This document shows positions 16,258 to 24,471 of a DNA stretch of 64,000 nt, in pieces. Made by a program: the position numbers and the translations under genes. The notes beneath the pieces were generated by a model that did no database searches, was not told the origin of the DNA, and worked only from the letters and a program-made list of their open reading frames with translations. The stretch is from contig NC_020449.1 in assembly GCF_000146065.2 (NCBI RefSeq), positions 806,001 to 870,000 of the forward strand, read 5' to 3'. Each line of letters opens with the position of its first letter. Position 1 is the first letter of the stretch. This stretch comes from Candidatus Cloacimonas acidaminovorans str. Evry (GTDB lineage: Bacteria; Cloacimonadota; Cloacimonadia; Cloacimonadales; Cloacimonadaceae).

Positions 16258-17436
16258 ATGAAGAGTTATTTAACTAAATACCGCTGTATTGAATGCGGAA
16301 AAGAATTTGACCCTAATGAACTGCATTATCTTTGTGATGAATGCGGCCGGGATTATCTACCAGGAATGCCGTTAAAAGGAGTTTTGGAAGCGGTTTTTAA
16401 CTATGAAGAAATTGGCAGAAAATGGAAACAAAATCCTGACCCTCTTCTTTTCAGTGCTGTAAATTCTAAATTTTATCCTCCTTTGCCTGTAGGGAACACA
16501 CCTTTTTTTAGGGTTAATATTCCTGGTTTGAAAAGCGGAGGAACGGCGTCCAACTACACAAAATTGTGGATAAAATTTGACGGTTTAAATCCTAGTGGCA
16601 GTTATAAAGATCGTGCCTCACAACTTGTTGTAGCTGATGCTTTACAAAAAGGGATTAAAGAAATTGTAACTGCTAGCACAGGAAATGCTGCTTGTTCACT
16701 TGCCTGTTTAGGTGCTTCAGCTGGCTTGAAAGTTGTTATTTTTGCTCCTCAAAATGCTCCTCCTGCTAAATTAATTCAAATTCAGGTGCATAATGCGGAA
16801 CTTCATAAGATTGATGGCAGTTATGATGATGCTTTCAAAGCCGCGTTGGAATATACAAAAACGCATAATTGTATGTGTCGGAATACGGGCTATCATCCTT
16901 TAACCATAGATGGCAAAAAAAGTGCCGGAATTGAAATTTATGTTCAAAATGGATACAAAGTTCCGGATTGGATTGTGATTCCGGTTGGCGATGGAGTTAT
17001 TTTAACAGGTATCTACAAAGCATTTTTGGACTTAAAAAAAGCCGGAATAACAGAAAAAATGCCTCATCTCTTATGTGTTCAGGCAGAAAGCAGTGATGCC
17101 ATTACTTCCTATTGGGAAACAGGAATTTATCACGATGCTGAAAACCCTATTACGATAGCCGATTCCATTAAAGTGAAGACACCTGCTTTAGCGCATTGGT
17201 CTGTTAAAGCACTTAAAGAAACAGACGGAAAATGCATCAGGGTAAGCGATAAAGAAATTCAGGAAGCTCAGTTGGAACTGGCAAAAGAAACAGGTGTTTT
17301 TAGTGAACCCTCTTCTTCAGCAACTTTGGCTGGACTAAAAAAGGTAGTAAATCATAGTTGGTTAAAAGATGCTAAGGATATTGTATTATTGATAACAGGT
17401 CACGGTTTGAAAGACCCTGGAGCTGTAAAACTATGA
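16258..17436 (+). CDS. Threonine-synthase-like PLP enzyme (fold type II)
   Basis: 392 residues. N-terminal zinc-ribbon-like segment CIECG...CDECG, then the fold type II PLP domain: NPSGSYKDRAS with the Schiff-base lysine (near residue 122), TASTGNAACSLACLGA phosphate/substrate loop, VIPVGDGVILTGIYKAF phosphate-binding region and FSEPSSSATLAG near the end. Sequence is that of threonine synthase, which makes threonine from O-phosphohomoserine. Neighbours are catabolic, however, and the homologous slot in E. coli holds YgeX, another fold type II enzyme (2,3-diaminopropionate ammonia-lyase). An ammonia-lyase role is therefore an attractive inference; ordinary threonine synthesis remains possible. 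Stop overlaps the next start by 4 bp. Confidence 0.75.
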   Translation: MKSYLTKYRCIECGKEFDPNELHYLCDECGRDYLPGMPLKGVLEAVFNYEEIGRKWKQNPDPLLFSAVNSKFYPPLPVGNTPFFRVNIPGLKSGGTASNYTKLWIKFDGLNPSGSYKDRASQLVVADALQKGIKEIVTASTGNAACSLACLGASAGLKVVIFAPQNAPPAKLIQIQVHNAELHKIDGSYDDAFKAALEYTKTHNCMCRNTGYHPLTIDGKKSAGIEIYVQNGYKVPDWIVIPVGDGVILTGIYKAFLDLKKAGITEKMPHLLCVQAESSDAITSYWETGIYHDAENPITIADSIKVKTPALAHWSVKALKETDGKCIRVSDKEIQEAQLELAKETGVFSEPSSSATLAGLKKVVNHSWLKDAKDIVLLITGHGLKDPGAVKL

Positions 17437-18530
17437 AAGCAAGCGGAATTTACGATTTCCATGTGCATATTGGTGAAACCATTGGTGGACACCTTTTAGC
17501 AGATAGTTGGAAAAGTTTCAATCTTCTTTATGAACATAACGGTTTGGAAGGAATTGGTGTTTTTGTAACCGAAAGCCAGAATGAACCGCTTTCTTCCAAA
17601 CTGGGAAGAATGCGAAAAGCGTCCCGCAGCTTTTTGGGAAAGGTTTTCTGGCATTTAACTCCCAGGCAGTTAGATATTCGCAGATTAGAAAACATTCTTA
17701 AGGAAGATACCGATTTGAAGCTCTATACTACCTATCGTGAGGCAGGGCTATATCAAAGCTATGAAAGTATTGAACACTTGATGGAAGAAATGCCTTCTCC
17801 TAAAAAAAGATTGCTGGTGCACTGTGAAGATGATGAAATTATTAGTGAATATAGTGAACGCTATCCTTTTCATAATCCTTCGGATCACTGTTTGCGGCGT
17901 CCTGAAAAGGCGGAAATTTCTGCAGTAGAAAAGTTACTTGATCTTTCTATAAAACATCATTATCCTCTTCACATAGTGCATATTTCTTCTCCTCAGGCAG
18001 CGCTTTTAGTTCAACAGGCAAAAAAAGAAGCGGATTATATTACTTGTGAAACTGCACCTCACTATTTGCTTTTGAATGAAGAGGTCTTAAATGAACCGGA
18101 AGGTCATCGTTGGCTTTGTTCTCCTCCATTACGTAGTGAAAGCAGTAGAGGTCTTTTACTGGAACTTTTACAGGATGGTGTTTTTGATATTATTGCCAGT
18201 GATCATTGTGCTTTTAGTTCTGAAACCAAAGATGTAGGAATTTTGTATCCTGCCAAAACCCCAATGGGCATTGCAGGAAGCGGAGTTCTTTTTACTTTGC
18301 TGGCAGAGCATTTGGTAGAAAAAGGCAAGCTTAGTATGGAGCAACTTTTTAATTTTATAAGTTTTAATCCAGCTAAACTGATGGGTTTTTCGGTTCAAAA
18401 TGATAAGCTTAGTTATGAACGCTTGGGAGCTCCAATTCCTGTTATTCCCAGTTGGGCAAATACACCTAATCCGTGGATTGATTTTTGGAGCTATTATGAA
18501 TTAAGGAGGCATAATAATAATGTTTACTGA
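17433..18530 (+). CDS. Dihydroorotase/hydantoinase-like cyclic amidohydrolase, short form
   Basis: 365 residues. Motifs of the dihydropyrimidinase/dihydroorotase group: DFHVHIGE (HxH), LLVHCEDD, PLHIVHISSPQAA, CETAPHYLLLNEE, SPPLRSESSR and the Asp ligand in IIASDHCAF. A lysine in DLKLYTTYREAG sits where the carboxylated bridging Lys is expected. It is about 90 residues shorter than HyuA: it begins directly at the HxH strand and so lacks the N-terminal part of the beta-sandwich domain. By position it matches hyuA of the E. coli ygeWXYZ cluster; substrate likely a cyclic ureide or amide. Overlaps the gene before by 4 bp and the gene after by 11 bp, so translation is coupled. Confidence 0.78.
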   Translation: MKASGIYDFHVHIGETIGGHLLADSWKSFNLLYEHNGLEGIGVFVTESQNEPLSSKLGRMRKASRSFLGKVFWHLTPRQLDIRRLENILKEDTDLKLYTTYREAGLYQSYESIEHLMEEMPSPKKRLLVHCEDDEIISEYSERYPFHNPSDHCLRRPEKAEISAVEKLLDLSIKHHYPLHIVHISSPQAALLVQQAKKEADYITCETAPHYLLLNEEVLNEPEGHRWLCSPPLRSESSRGLLLELLQDGVFDIIASDHCAFSSETKDVGILYPAKTPMGIAGSGVLFTLLAEHLVEKGKLSMEQLFNFISFNPAKLMGFSVQNDKLSYERLGAPIPVIPSWANTPNPWIDFWSYYELRRHNNNVY

Positions 18531-20784
18531 TGCATTTCGTAATGACGCTGCTGCTAAAGTAACAGGCAGAGCAAAATATACTGATGATTATAAACTTCCT
18601 GATATGCTTTATGCTGTTCCTTTGCATTCTCAAGTGGCAAGTGCTATAATTAAATCAATTGATTACTCTGAAGCGCTTAAGCAAAAAGGAGTAGTAGCTG
18701 TTTATACGGCAAAGGATATCCCCGGGAAGATCAAATTTGGCCAGATTATTAAAGATTGTCACACTATAATTAATAGAAGGATTCGTTCCGCGGGAGATGT
18801 TATTGCCTTAGTTGTGGCAGAAACTCGGGAAATAGCTCTTTCGGCTTTGCCTTTAATTAAAGTGGAACTGGAAGAAATTCCCGCTGTTTATAATCCAGAA
18901 GAGGCAATGCAAGGCACAAGCCCTTTGGTTAATCCTGATTTTGGCAGTAATATCTGCAACTATCATAAAGTGCGAACCGGTGATATTGAACAGGGTGAAA
19001 AAGAAGCAGATATTATTATGGAACAGGAATTTAATACTTCACGCGTAGAGCACACTTATCTGGAACCGGAAACAGCACTTTGTTATTTACGTCCTGATGG
19101 AGTTATGGAAGTTCTTGGCAGTATGCAACATCCTTTTTCTACAAGAAGATTTGTTGCTTCCACTTTGGGTTGTAAACTAAGCGCAGTGGAAGTGAAAAAT
19201 ATTCCTATGGGAGGCGGTTTTGGAGGAAAAGATGATACAGCGGCTTTGGTTTGTGCCAGAGCGGCTTTATGTGCTTACCTAACAAAGAGACCGGTAAAAT
19301 TAACTTACAGCCGGGAAATGAGTATGCGGGAAAGTTATAAACGGCATCCTTATAAACTGCAATATAGAATGGGACTGAAAAAGAACGGCAAAATCGTCTT
19401 TATCAAAGCACGTATTATTGCAGACGGTGGTGCCTATTGTAGTGTAACGCCTTGGGTAACTTGGCGTTCCACAGTTCAAAGTTGTGGCTGCTATGAAGTT
19501 CCCAATGTGCAGAGTGATGTTTATGGTGTTTATACCAACAACATTTTTTCCGGAGCTTTCAGAGGTTTTGGTTCTCCGCAGGTAAATTTTGCCATAGAAC
19601 AGTTAATAGAAATGGCTGCTCAAAAATTGAATATGGATGAAACAGAATTCCGAAAGATAAATATGGTTCATCAAGGCAGCAAGACAATTACTGATCAGAA
19701 ACTGGATAATCATACCGTTTCTTTGCAGGAGGTTATGGATAGCGTTTTAAAAGAAATTGATTACGAAAATAAAGTAAAGAAATGCAGTTTCGGCAATCCT
19801 AAGATAGATGAATGGTATGGTATCGGTTATGCAATTTCTTATCGGGGAGTTAGTTTAGGAGCAGAAGGAACCGATATGAACAGCGCTATTATTTATATTC
19901 AACCCGATGGCAGTGTTTTACTGGAAACGGGAGTTCACGAAAACGGTCAAGGAGCTCAAAGTGCAATGATCTTAATTGCATCAGAAGAACTTGGCATTCC
20001 TAAAGAGCTTATTCGTTATCGTTTACCTTCCACTTCCAATATTCCCGATGGGGGTTCTACAGTTGCTTCCAGAGGAACTATTATGGGGGGAGGAGCTGTT
20101 GTTAATGCTGCAAAAATAATTAAACAGCGCCTCTGTGAGGGAGTAGAAAAAGCTCTTGGCATAAAGGATTGCAGTTATAAAGATGGTAATGTCTATTTCG
20201 CTCAGGGAGAAAAAGTTGCGGATTACTTTGAAGCAGTTCGTTTATGTTATGATCATCAAATTTATCCCTATGCCTTCGGAGTTTTTCAGGCACCGCCAAT
20301 TAGCTGGGATGAAGAAACAGGCCATGGAAACGCTTATTTTTCCTGGGTTTACAGTTGCCAGGCAGCGGAACTAAAAGTGAATTCCCAAACAGGGAAAATC
20401 ACTTTACTGAATTTAGTTGCCGCTCACGATATTGGCAGAGCTATCAATCCTGCTTTACTGGCTGGTCAGATTTATGGTGGAATGGCAATGGGAGCGGGTT
20501 ATGCCCTATACGAAAATTTCTCCTTGGTAAATGGCGAACCAAAGGCAAGCAATTTTAACAGCTATAGAGTGATGCGAAGTACCGATTTACCGGAAATGAC
20601 GGCTATTTTTGTGGAAAATCCCGATCCCAATTCACCTTCCAAGGCAAAAGGAATTGGAGAACCGGCTTTGGAAATTACCGCTCCAGCAATTGCCAATGCC
20701 CTTTACAGAGCTACGGGAAAAAGATTTACAGACCTGCCTATGGCTCCGCAGGTTTGGGAATATGTTAAAGGAAAGCAAAAATGA
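18520..20784 (+). CDS. Xanthine dehydrogenase family, molybdopterin-binding subunit
   Basis: 754 residues. Molybdenum hydroxylase large subunit: N-terminal a/b hammerhead (GRAKYTDDYKLPDML, VVAVYTAKDIPG), then the Mo-cofactor domain with GGGFGGKDD near residue 233, GAFRGFGSPQ near residue 347, ETGVHENGQGAQ and the active-site Glu in GIGEPALEITAP near the C-terminus. Family enzymes hydroxylate purines or other heterocycles. It lacks its own iron-sulfur domain, which is encoded by the next gene; an FAD subunit (XdhB type) is not present anywhere in the window. Placed with SsnA, YgeY and YgeW it corresponds to E. coli XdhD in split form. AAGGAGG 9 bp upstream supports the start. Confidence 0.88.
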   Translation: MFTDAFRNDAAAKVTGRAKYTDDYKLPDMLYAVPLHSQVASAIIKSIDYSEALKQKGVVAVYTAKDIPGKIKFGQIIKDCHTIINRRIRSAGDVIALVVAETREIALSALPLIKVELEEIPAVYNPEEAMQGTSPLVNPDFGSNICNYHKVRTGDIEQGEKEADIIMEQEFNTSRVEHTYLEPETALCYLRPDGVMEVLGSMQHPFSTRRFVASTLGCKLSAVEVKNIPMGGGFGGKDDTAALVCARAALCAYLTKRPVKLTYSREMSMRESYKRHPYKLQYRMGLKKNGKIVFIKARIIADGGAYCSVTPWVTWRSTVQSCGCYEVPNVQSDVYGVYTNNIFSGAFRGFGSPQVNFAIEQLIEMAAQKLNMDETEFRKINMVHQGSKTITDQKLDNHTVSLQEVMDSVLKEIDYENKVKKCSFGNPKIDEWYGIGYAISYRGVSLGAEGTDMNSAIIYIQPDGSVLLETGVHENGQGAQSAMILIASEELGIPKELIRYRLPSTSNIPDGGSTVASRGTIMGGGAVVNAAKIIKQRLCEGVEKALGIKDCSYKDGNVYFAQGEKVADYFEAVRLCYDHQIYPYAFGVFQAPPISWDEETGHGNAYFSWVYSCQAAELKVNSQTGKITLLNLVAAHDIGRAINPALLAGQIYGGMAMGAGYALYENFSLVNGEPKASNFNSYRVMRSTDLPEMTAIFVENPDPNSPSKAKGIGEPALEITAPAIANALYRATGKRFTDLPMAPQVWEYVKGKQK

Positions 20785-21269
20785 AAATAACTGTAAATAA
20801 CATTGAATATACTGTGTCCGAAAACCTTGCTGAACTGAAACTTTCCTCCTATTTGCGGGAAAATCTGGATTTAACGGGAACCAAAATCGGTTGTGATATT
20901 GGTGTTTGTGGAAGTTGCACAATTCTGATAAATAATAAACCAATGCGTTCCTGCCTGCTGAAATTAAAAGATGTTGCCGATAAACAGGTCTTAACGATTG
21001 AGGGACTGGCATCTTCCGATGGAACTTTACATCCTGTTCAGCAGGCATTTATTGATGCAGGAGCAATTCAATGCGGATTTTGCACCCCGGGAATGGTTTT
21101 AACCGCTTATGCCTTTTTGCTGGAAAATAAACAGCCCACGCGGGAAGAAGCCAGAGAAGCAATTAAAGGAAATATTTGCAGATGCACAGGATACCAGCAA
21201 ATTATAGATGCTATCCTCCTTGCTGCAGAGCGGATATTTCACAAGGAGGGAAAGAGAGAAAGAGATTAA
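20781..21269 (+). CDS. [2Fe-2S] subunit of molybdenum hydroxylase
   Basis: 162 residues, usual length. First cluster (plant-ferredoxin type): GCDIGVCGSCTILINNKPMRSC; second cluster: QCGFCTPGM and NICRCTGYQQI. Carries electrons from the molybdenum site. It overlaps the large subunit by 4 bp (ATGA), so the two are made together. With no FAD subunit nearby, its electron acceptor may be ferredoxin or a flavin protein encoded elsewhere (inference). Confidence 0.9.
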   Translation: MKITVNNIEYTVSENLAELKLSSYLRENLDLTGTKIGCDIGVCGSCTILINNKPMRSCLLKLKDVADKQVLTIEGLASSDGTLHPVQQAFIDAGAIQCGFCTPGMVLTAYAFLLENKQPTREEAREAIKGNICRCTGYQQIIDAILLAAERIFHKEGKRERD

Positions 21270-21356
21270 GTTTACAAAGAGGGAAAGAGGAAAAGAGATT
21301 AATTTTACAAAGAGAGAAAGAGATTAAGTTTACAAAGAGAAAAAGAGATTATAAAT
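21237..21356 (+). repeat. Purine-rich ACAAAGAGRAAGAGATTAA tandem block
   Basis: Four or five loosely repeated units of the form ACAAAGAGAGAAAGAGATTAAG cover the end of the 2Fe-2S gene and the following gap. The same motif recurs singly at about 14769, 16129, 23266 and 23343, inverted at 22035-22065, and as a weaker relative near 46060. It therefore marks most gaps of this cluster. Confidence 0.65.
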
Positions 21357-21394
21357 TGTAAGTGAAAATAAACATTTTATCATAGGAGAAATTG

Positions 21395-21487
21395 ATGAAC
21401 CAGATAATAACAAAAGAAGAAATTGATGAACCAGATAATAATAAAAGGAGAATTTGATGAACCAGATAATAACAAAAGGAGAAATTG
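21395..21487 (+). repeat. 31-bp triplication of a translation start region
   Basis: Three consecutive 31-bp units begin with ATG at 21395, 21426 and 21457, and a fourth ATG follows at 21488. Each unit reads ATGAACCAGATAATAACAAA and ends AAGGAGAAATTG (unit 1 has AAGAAG, unit 2 AATTTG). Every unit therefore carries both a start codon and a Shine-Dalgarno sequence for the next one, and since 31 is not a multiple of 3 each start is in a different frame. Confidence 0.85.
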
Positions 21488-21861
21488 ATGAATTATGTAG
21501 TAAAATCATCGGTGCTTGCATAGAAGTTCATAAAGCATTAGGACCAGGTTTGTTAGAAAAGATTTATCACCAATGTTTAGCTCGTGAATTTGCTTTGCAG
21601 GGAATCCAGTTTCAGGATGAATATGCAATAGGTATTAGCTATAAAGGGATAAGCTTGGAATCAGAACTGAGAGCTGATTTTTTAATTGAGAACACAGTCA
21701 TTTTAGAAATAAAAGCTGTTAATTTGTGGAACCCTATTTTTGAAGCCCAACTGATAACTTATCTTAAACTTGCAGATATACCTATTGGCCTTTTGGTTAA
21801 TTTCAATGTTCAAAAGCTTAAAGAGGGAGTAAAACGCCGTTTTAATGGACAGTTAATCTAA
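21457..21861 (+). CDS. GxxExxY family protein (distant paralogue)
   Basis: 134 residues. Same family as the genes at 1.1-2.7 kb (IIGACIEVHKALGPGLLEKIYHQCL, ELRADFLIENTVILEIKAV, QLITYLKLADIPIGLLVNFN) but clearly diverged. The D...E.K core is intact. I start at ATG 21457, the third unit of a 31-bp tandem repeat, with GGAG 6 bp upstream; the two upstream ATGs give only short frames. It interrupts the purine-type cluster between the 2Fe-2S subunit and YgeW, which suggests a later insertion. Function unknown. Confidence 0.85.
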   Translation: MNQIITKGEIDELCSKIIGACIEVHKALGPGLLEKIYHQCLAREFALQGIQFQDEYAIGISYKGISLESELRADFLIENTVILEIKAVNLWNPIFEAQLITYLKLADIPIGLLVNFNVQKLKEGVKRRFNGQLI

Positions 21862-21997
21862 TTATGATGAAGATATTGAATAATAATAAAGCAAAATGCA
21901 AGCACCTTTATTTTGCCTATGAAAGCTTTAATCAATCCAATTTTCCGATATTGATGATTATTCAATATGTAAATTGTAAAAATGAAAAGGGGAAAAA

Positions 21998-22066
21998 ATG
22001 AATAGCAGTTTATACTCTAAAGATATTGTAATTTTATTCTCTTTTTCTCTTTTTCTCTTTGTTTAA
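21998..22066 (+). CDS. Possible 22-residue ORF upstream of ygeW
   Basis: AAAAGGGG followed 5 bp later by ATG, reading MNSSLYSKDIVILFSFSLFLFV. The hydrophobic end is simply the inverted ACAAAGAGAAAAAGAGA repeat read in this frame, so it may be accidental despite the good ribosome site. Confidence 0.2.
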   Translation: MNSSLYSKDIVILFSFSLFLFV

Positions 22067-22105
22067 TAATTCACTTTCACCTTTTATATAAAATAGAGGT
22101 ATAAT

Positions 22106-23269
22106 ATGGAGAAGATTAATACCCTGATTAATGAACTGGAAACCTTAAAACCGGATTTATTCGGTAAGGATTTCCTTTTAACCTGGGATAACAGTTTGGA
22201 CAGCTTGAAAGCAGTAATGCTTGTTGCTGAAATCCTGCAGAACTTTCATTGGCAAAAGAAGCCCTGGCGAATTTTTGATTATGGCTTAGCAATATCTATT
22301 TTTCGGGATAACAGCACGCGAACGCGTTTCAGTTTTGCTTCGGCAGTGAATGGTTTGGGCTTGGCTTTAGCGGAATTGGATGAAGTGAAAAGTCAAATTG
22401 CGCATGGTGAAACGGTTCGGGAAACAGCCAATATGATTTCCTTTTTAACAGAAGTAATCGGTATTCGTGATGATATGTATCCCGGAGAGGGGCATACTTA
22501 TATGTTGGAAGTTGCCAATGCTATTAGTGAAGGTTATCAACAGGGAATTTTAGCACAAAGACCTGCCGTTATAAATTTACAATGCGATTTAGACCATCCT
22601 ACGCAAGTTCTTTCCGATCTTTTGAAACTGAAGGATTATTTTGGCGGATGGGAAAATCTGAAAGGTAAGAAAATAGCTATGAGTTGGGCTTATTCTCCTT
22701 CTTATGGAAAACCGCTTTCTGTTCCGCAGGGAATAATAAATCTGATGACCCGTTTTGGGATGAATGTTGTTTTGGCTCATCCTGAGGGCTATGATTTGCT
22801 TCCGGAGACCATACAGTCGGCTTTTTCATTTGCTCAAGAGAGCGGAGGTTCATTTAGCCAAACCACTTTAATGGAAGAAGCATTCCAAAATGCCGATATC
22901 GTTTATCCTAAAAGTTGGGCACCAATGTCAGTTATGCAACAAAGAACCAAATTGCTTAAAGCCGGAGATAAACAGGGCTTGAAAGAACTGGAAATGCATT
23001 GTTTGGCTCAAAATGAAAAGTATATTGACTGGGAATGCGACGACGAGATGATGAAATTGACCAAAAACGGAAATGCGCTTTATGAACACTGTCTTCCTGC
23101 AGATATTAGCGATGTAAGTTGTGAAAATGGTGAAGTGGCAAAAAGCGTGTTTGAAAAATACCGTTTGCATACCTATCAGGAAGCGGGTTATAAGCCATTT
23201 GTGATTGCCGCGATGATTTTTATGAGTAAAGTGAAAGAGCCGGCAGCAAAGCTGAGAAGTTTTGTGTAA
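22106..23269 (+). CDS. ygeW: YgeW-type knotted carbamoyltransferase
   Basis: 387 residues. Aspartate/ornithine carbamoyltransferase superfamily: carbamoyl-phosphate loop FRDNSTRTRFSFASA near residue 68, then the YgeW-specific elongated segment with DLDHPTQVLSDLLKL (usually HPxQ in this superfamily), and a C-terminal HCLPADISDVSCENGEV motif. Unlike ATCase or OTCase the insert DDMYPGEGHTYMLEVANAI is present, as in YgeW. Natural substrate is not established in my knowledge; genetically it goes with anaerobic purine breakdown. No carbamate kinase (YqeA) is encoded in this window. GAGGTATAAT precedes the start. Confidence 0.87.
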   Translation: MEKINTLINELETLKPDLFGKDFLLTWDNSLDSLKAVMLVAEILQNFHWQKKPWRIFDYGLAISIFRDNSTRTRFSFASAVNGLGLALAELDEVKSQIAHGETVRETANMISFLTEVIGIRDDMYPGEGHTYMLEVANAISEGYQQGILAQRPAVINLQCDLDHPTQVLSDLLKLKDYFGGWENLKGKKIAMSWAYSPSYGKPLSVPQGIINLMTRFGMNVVLAHPEGYDLLPETIQSAFSFAQESGGSFSQTTLMEEAFQNADIVYPKSWAPMSVMQQRTKLLKAGDKQGLKELEMHCLAQNEKYIDWECDDEMMKLTKNGNALYEHCLPADISDVSCENGEVAKSVFEKYRLHTYQEAGYKPFVIAAMIFMSKVKEPAAKLRSFV

Positions 23270-23517
23270 CAAAGAGAAAAGTGAGTTGGTGAGGTAGCCA
23301 GTTTGCGAGATGGAATCGGAGAAGAATGTATTGTTTTTCTGTTTTACAAAGAGAGAAAGAGATTGGATTTACACAGAGGATAAGGTTATATCATTTTTTA
23401 AAGGGCTTATCATTCAAAAAATGAGGTCAGTTCATTTTACAGGAAAAACAATTGACAAGGCAGGGCAGAAAAAAAACAAGGTAATAACATAAAGTAAAAA
23501 AATAACGGAGTTAGAAG

Positions 23518-24471
23518 ATGAAAAACATTCTGGTTCTCGGAGCGGCAGGTCAAATTGGTTCGGAACTTGTTCCTTATTTGCGTAAGTTCTATGGCTCAAA
23601 TGCAGTTGTTGCTGCCTATCGTAGCACACCTTTAACAACGGAAATTCGGGAAGGCGGTCCCTGTGAAAATTTGGATGCTATGGAAGCGGATAAGATATTT
23701 GAAGTAGTTAAAAAATACAATATTGATACTATAATCAATCTGGTAGCTGTTCTTTCCGCCAAAGGGGAAGCCAATCCTGTAAAAGCATGGAACATAAATA
23801 TGGGAAGCTTGATCAATTCCCTGGAAATAATGCGTGAAGTTAAAGGTGCTGTTTTTACACCTTCTTCCATAGGTGCATTTGGTCCTTCCACGCCCTTGGA
23901 TAATACCCCCCAGGATACAATTATGCGTCCTACTACAATTTATGGCATTTCCAAAGTTGCTGCCGAACTTTGGAGCGACTATTATTTCTTAAAATATGGA
24001 GTGGATACGCGGGGAGTTCGTTATCCGGGAATTATTTCCAATGTAACTCTTCCTGGAGGAGGGACGACTGATTATGCGGTAGAGATTTATTATGAGGCAA
24101 TTAAAAATAAACATTATACCTGTTATCTGAAACCGGGAACTTATCTGGATATGATGTATATGCCGGATGCTATGCGTGCCTGTGTAGAGCTTATGGAAGC
24201 AGACCCTAAAAAGTTAAAGCACCGTAATTGTTTTAATGTTACAGCTATGAGCATTGAACCCGAAATGATTGCCAAGGAAATTAGAAAGCATATTCCCGAA
24301 TTCACAATTGACTATCAAATTGATCCTGTAAGACAATCTATAGCAGAAACCTGGCCCAATTCTATGGACCAGACAGCAGCTATGGAAGAATGGGATTGGA
24401 AACCAGAATATGACCTTCCTGCAATGACTTTAGATATGCTGAAGGTTCTTTCCCAAAAGCTTAAGAAATGA
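23518..24471 (+). CDS. tdh: L-threonine 3-dehydrogenase, SDR (epimerase-like) type
   Basis: 317 residues. Extended short-chain dehydrogenase: NAD-binding GAAGQIGSELV at the N-terminus, catalytic Ser region FTPSSIGAFGPSTP, YGISK (catalytic Tyr and Lys) near residue 142, and GVRYPGIIS, which is diagnostic of the UDP-galactose-4-epimerase-like threonine dehydrogenase group. It converts threonine to 2-amino-3-oxobutyrate, to be split by Kbl into glycine and acetyl-CoA. Kbl is not in the window. Fits amino-acid fermentation. It overlaps the next gene by 4 bp and starts an operon with it and asnS. Confidence 0.88.
   Translation: MKNILVLGAAGQIGSELVPYLRKFYGSNAVVAAYRSTPLTTEIREGGPCENLDAMEADKIFEVVKKYNIDTIINLVAVLSAKGEANPVKAWNINMGSLINSLEIMREVKGAVFTPSSIGAFGPSTPLDNTPQDTIMRPTTIYGISKVAAELWSDYYFLKYGVDTRGVRYPGIISNVTLPGGGTTDYAVEIYYEAIKNKHYTCYLKPGTYLDMMYMPDAMRACVELMEADPKKLKHRNCFNVTAMSIEPEMIAKEIRKHIPEFTIDYQIDPVRQSIAETWPNSMDQTAAMEEWDWKPEYDLPAMTLDMLKVLSQKLKK

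Noticed and set aside
23310-23492. 60-residue frame between ygeW and the threonine dehydrogenase gene
   Set aside because: Its middle is an ACAAAGAGAGAAAGAGATT repeat, composition is poor and no ribosome site is present.
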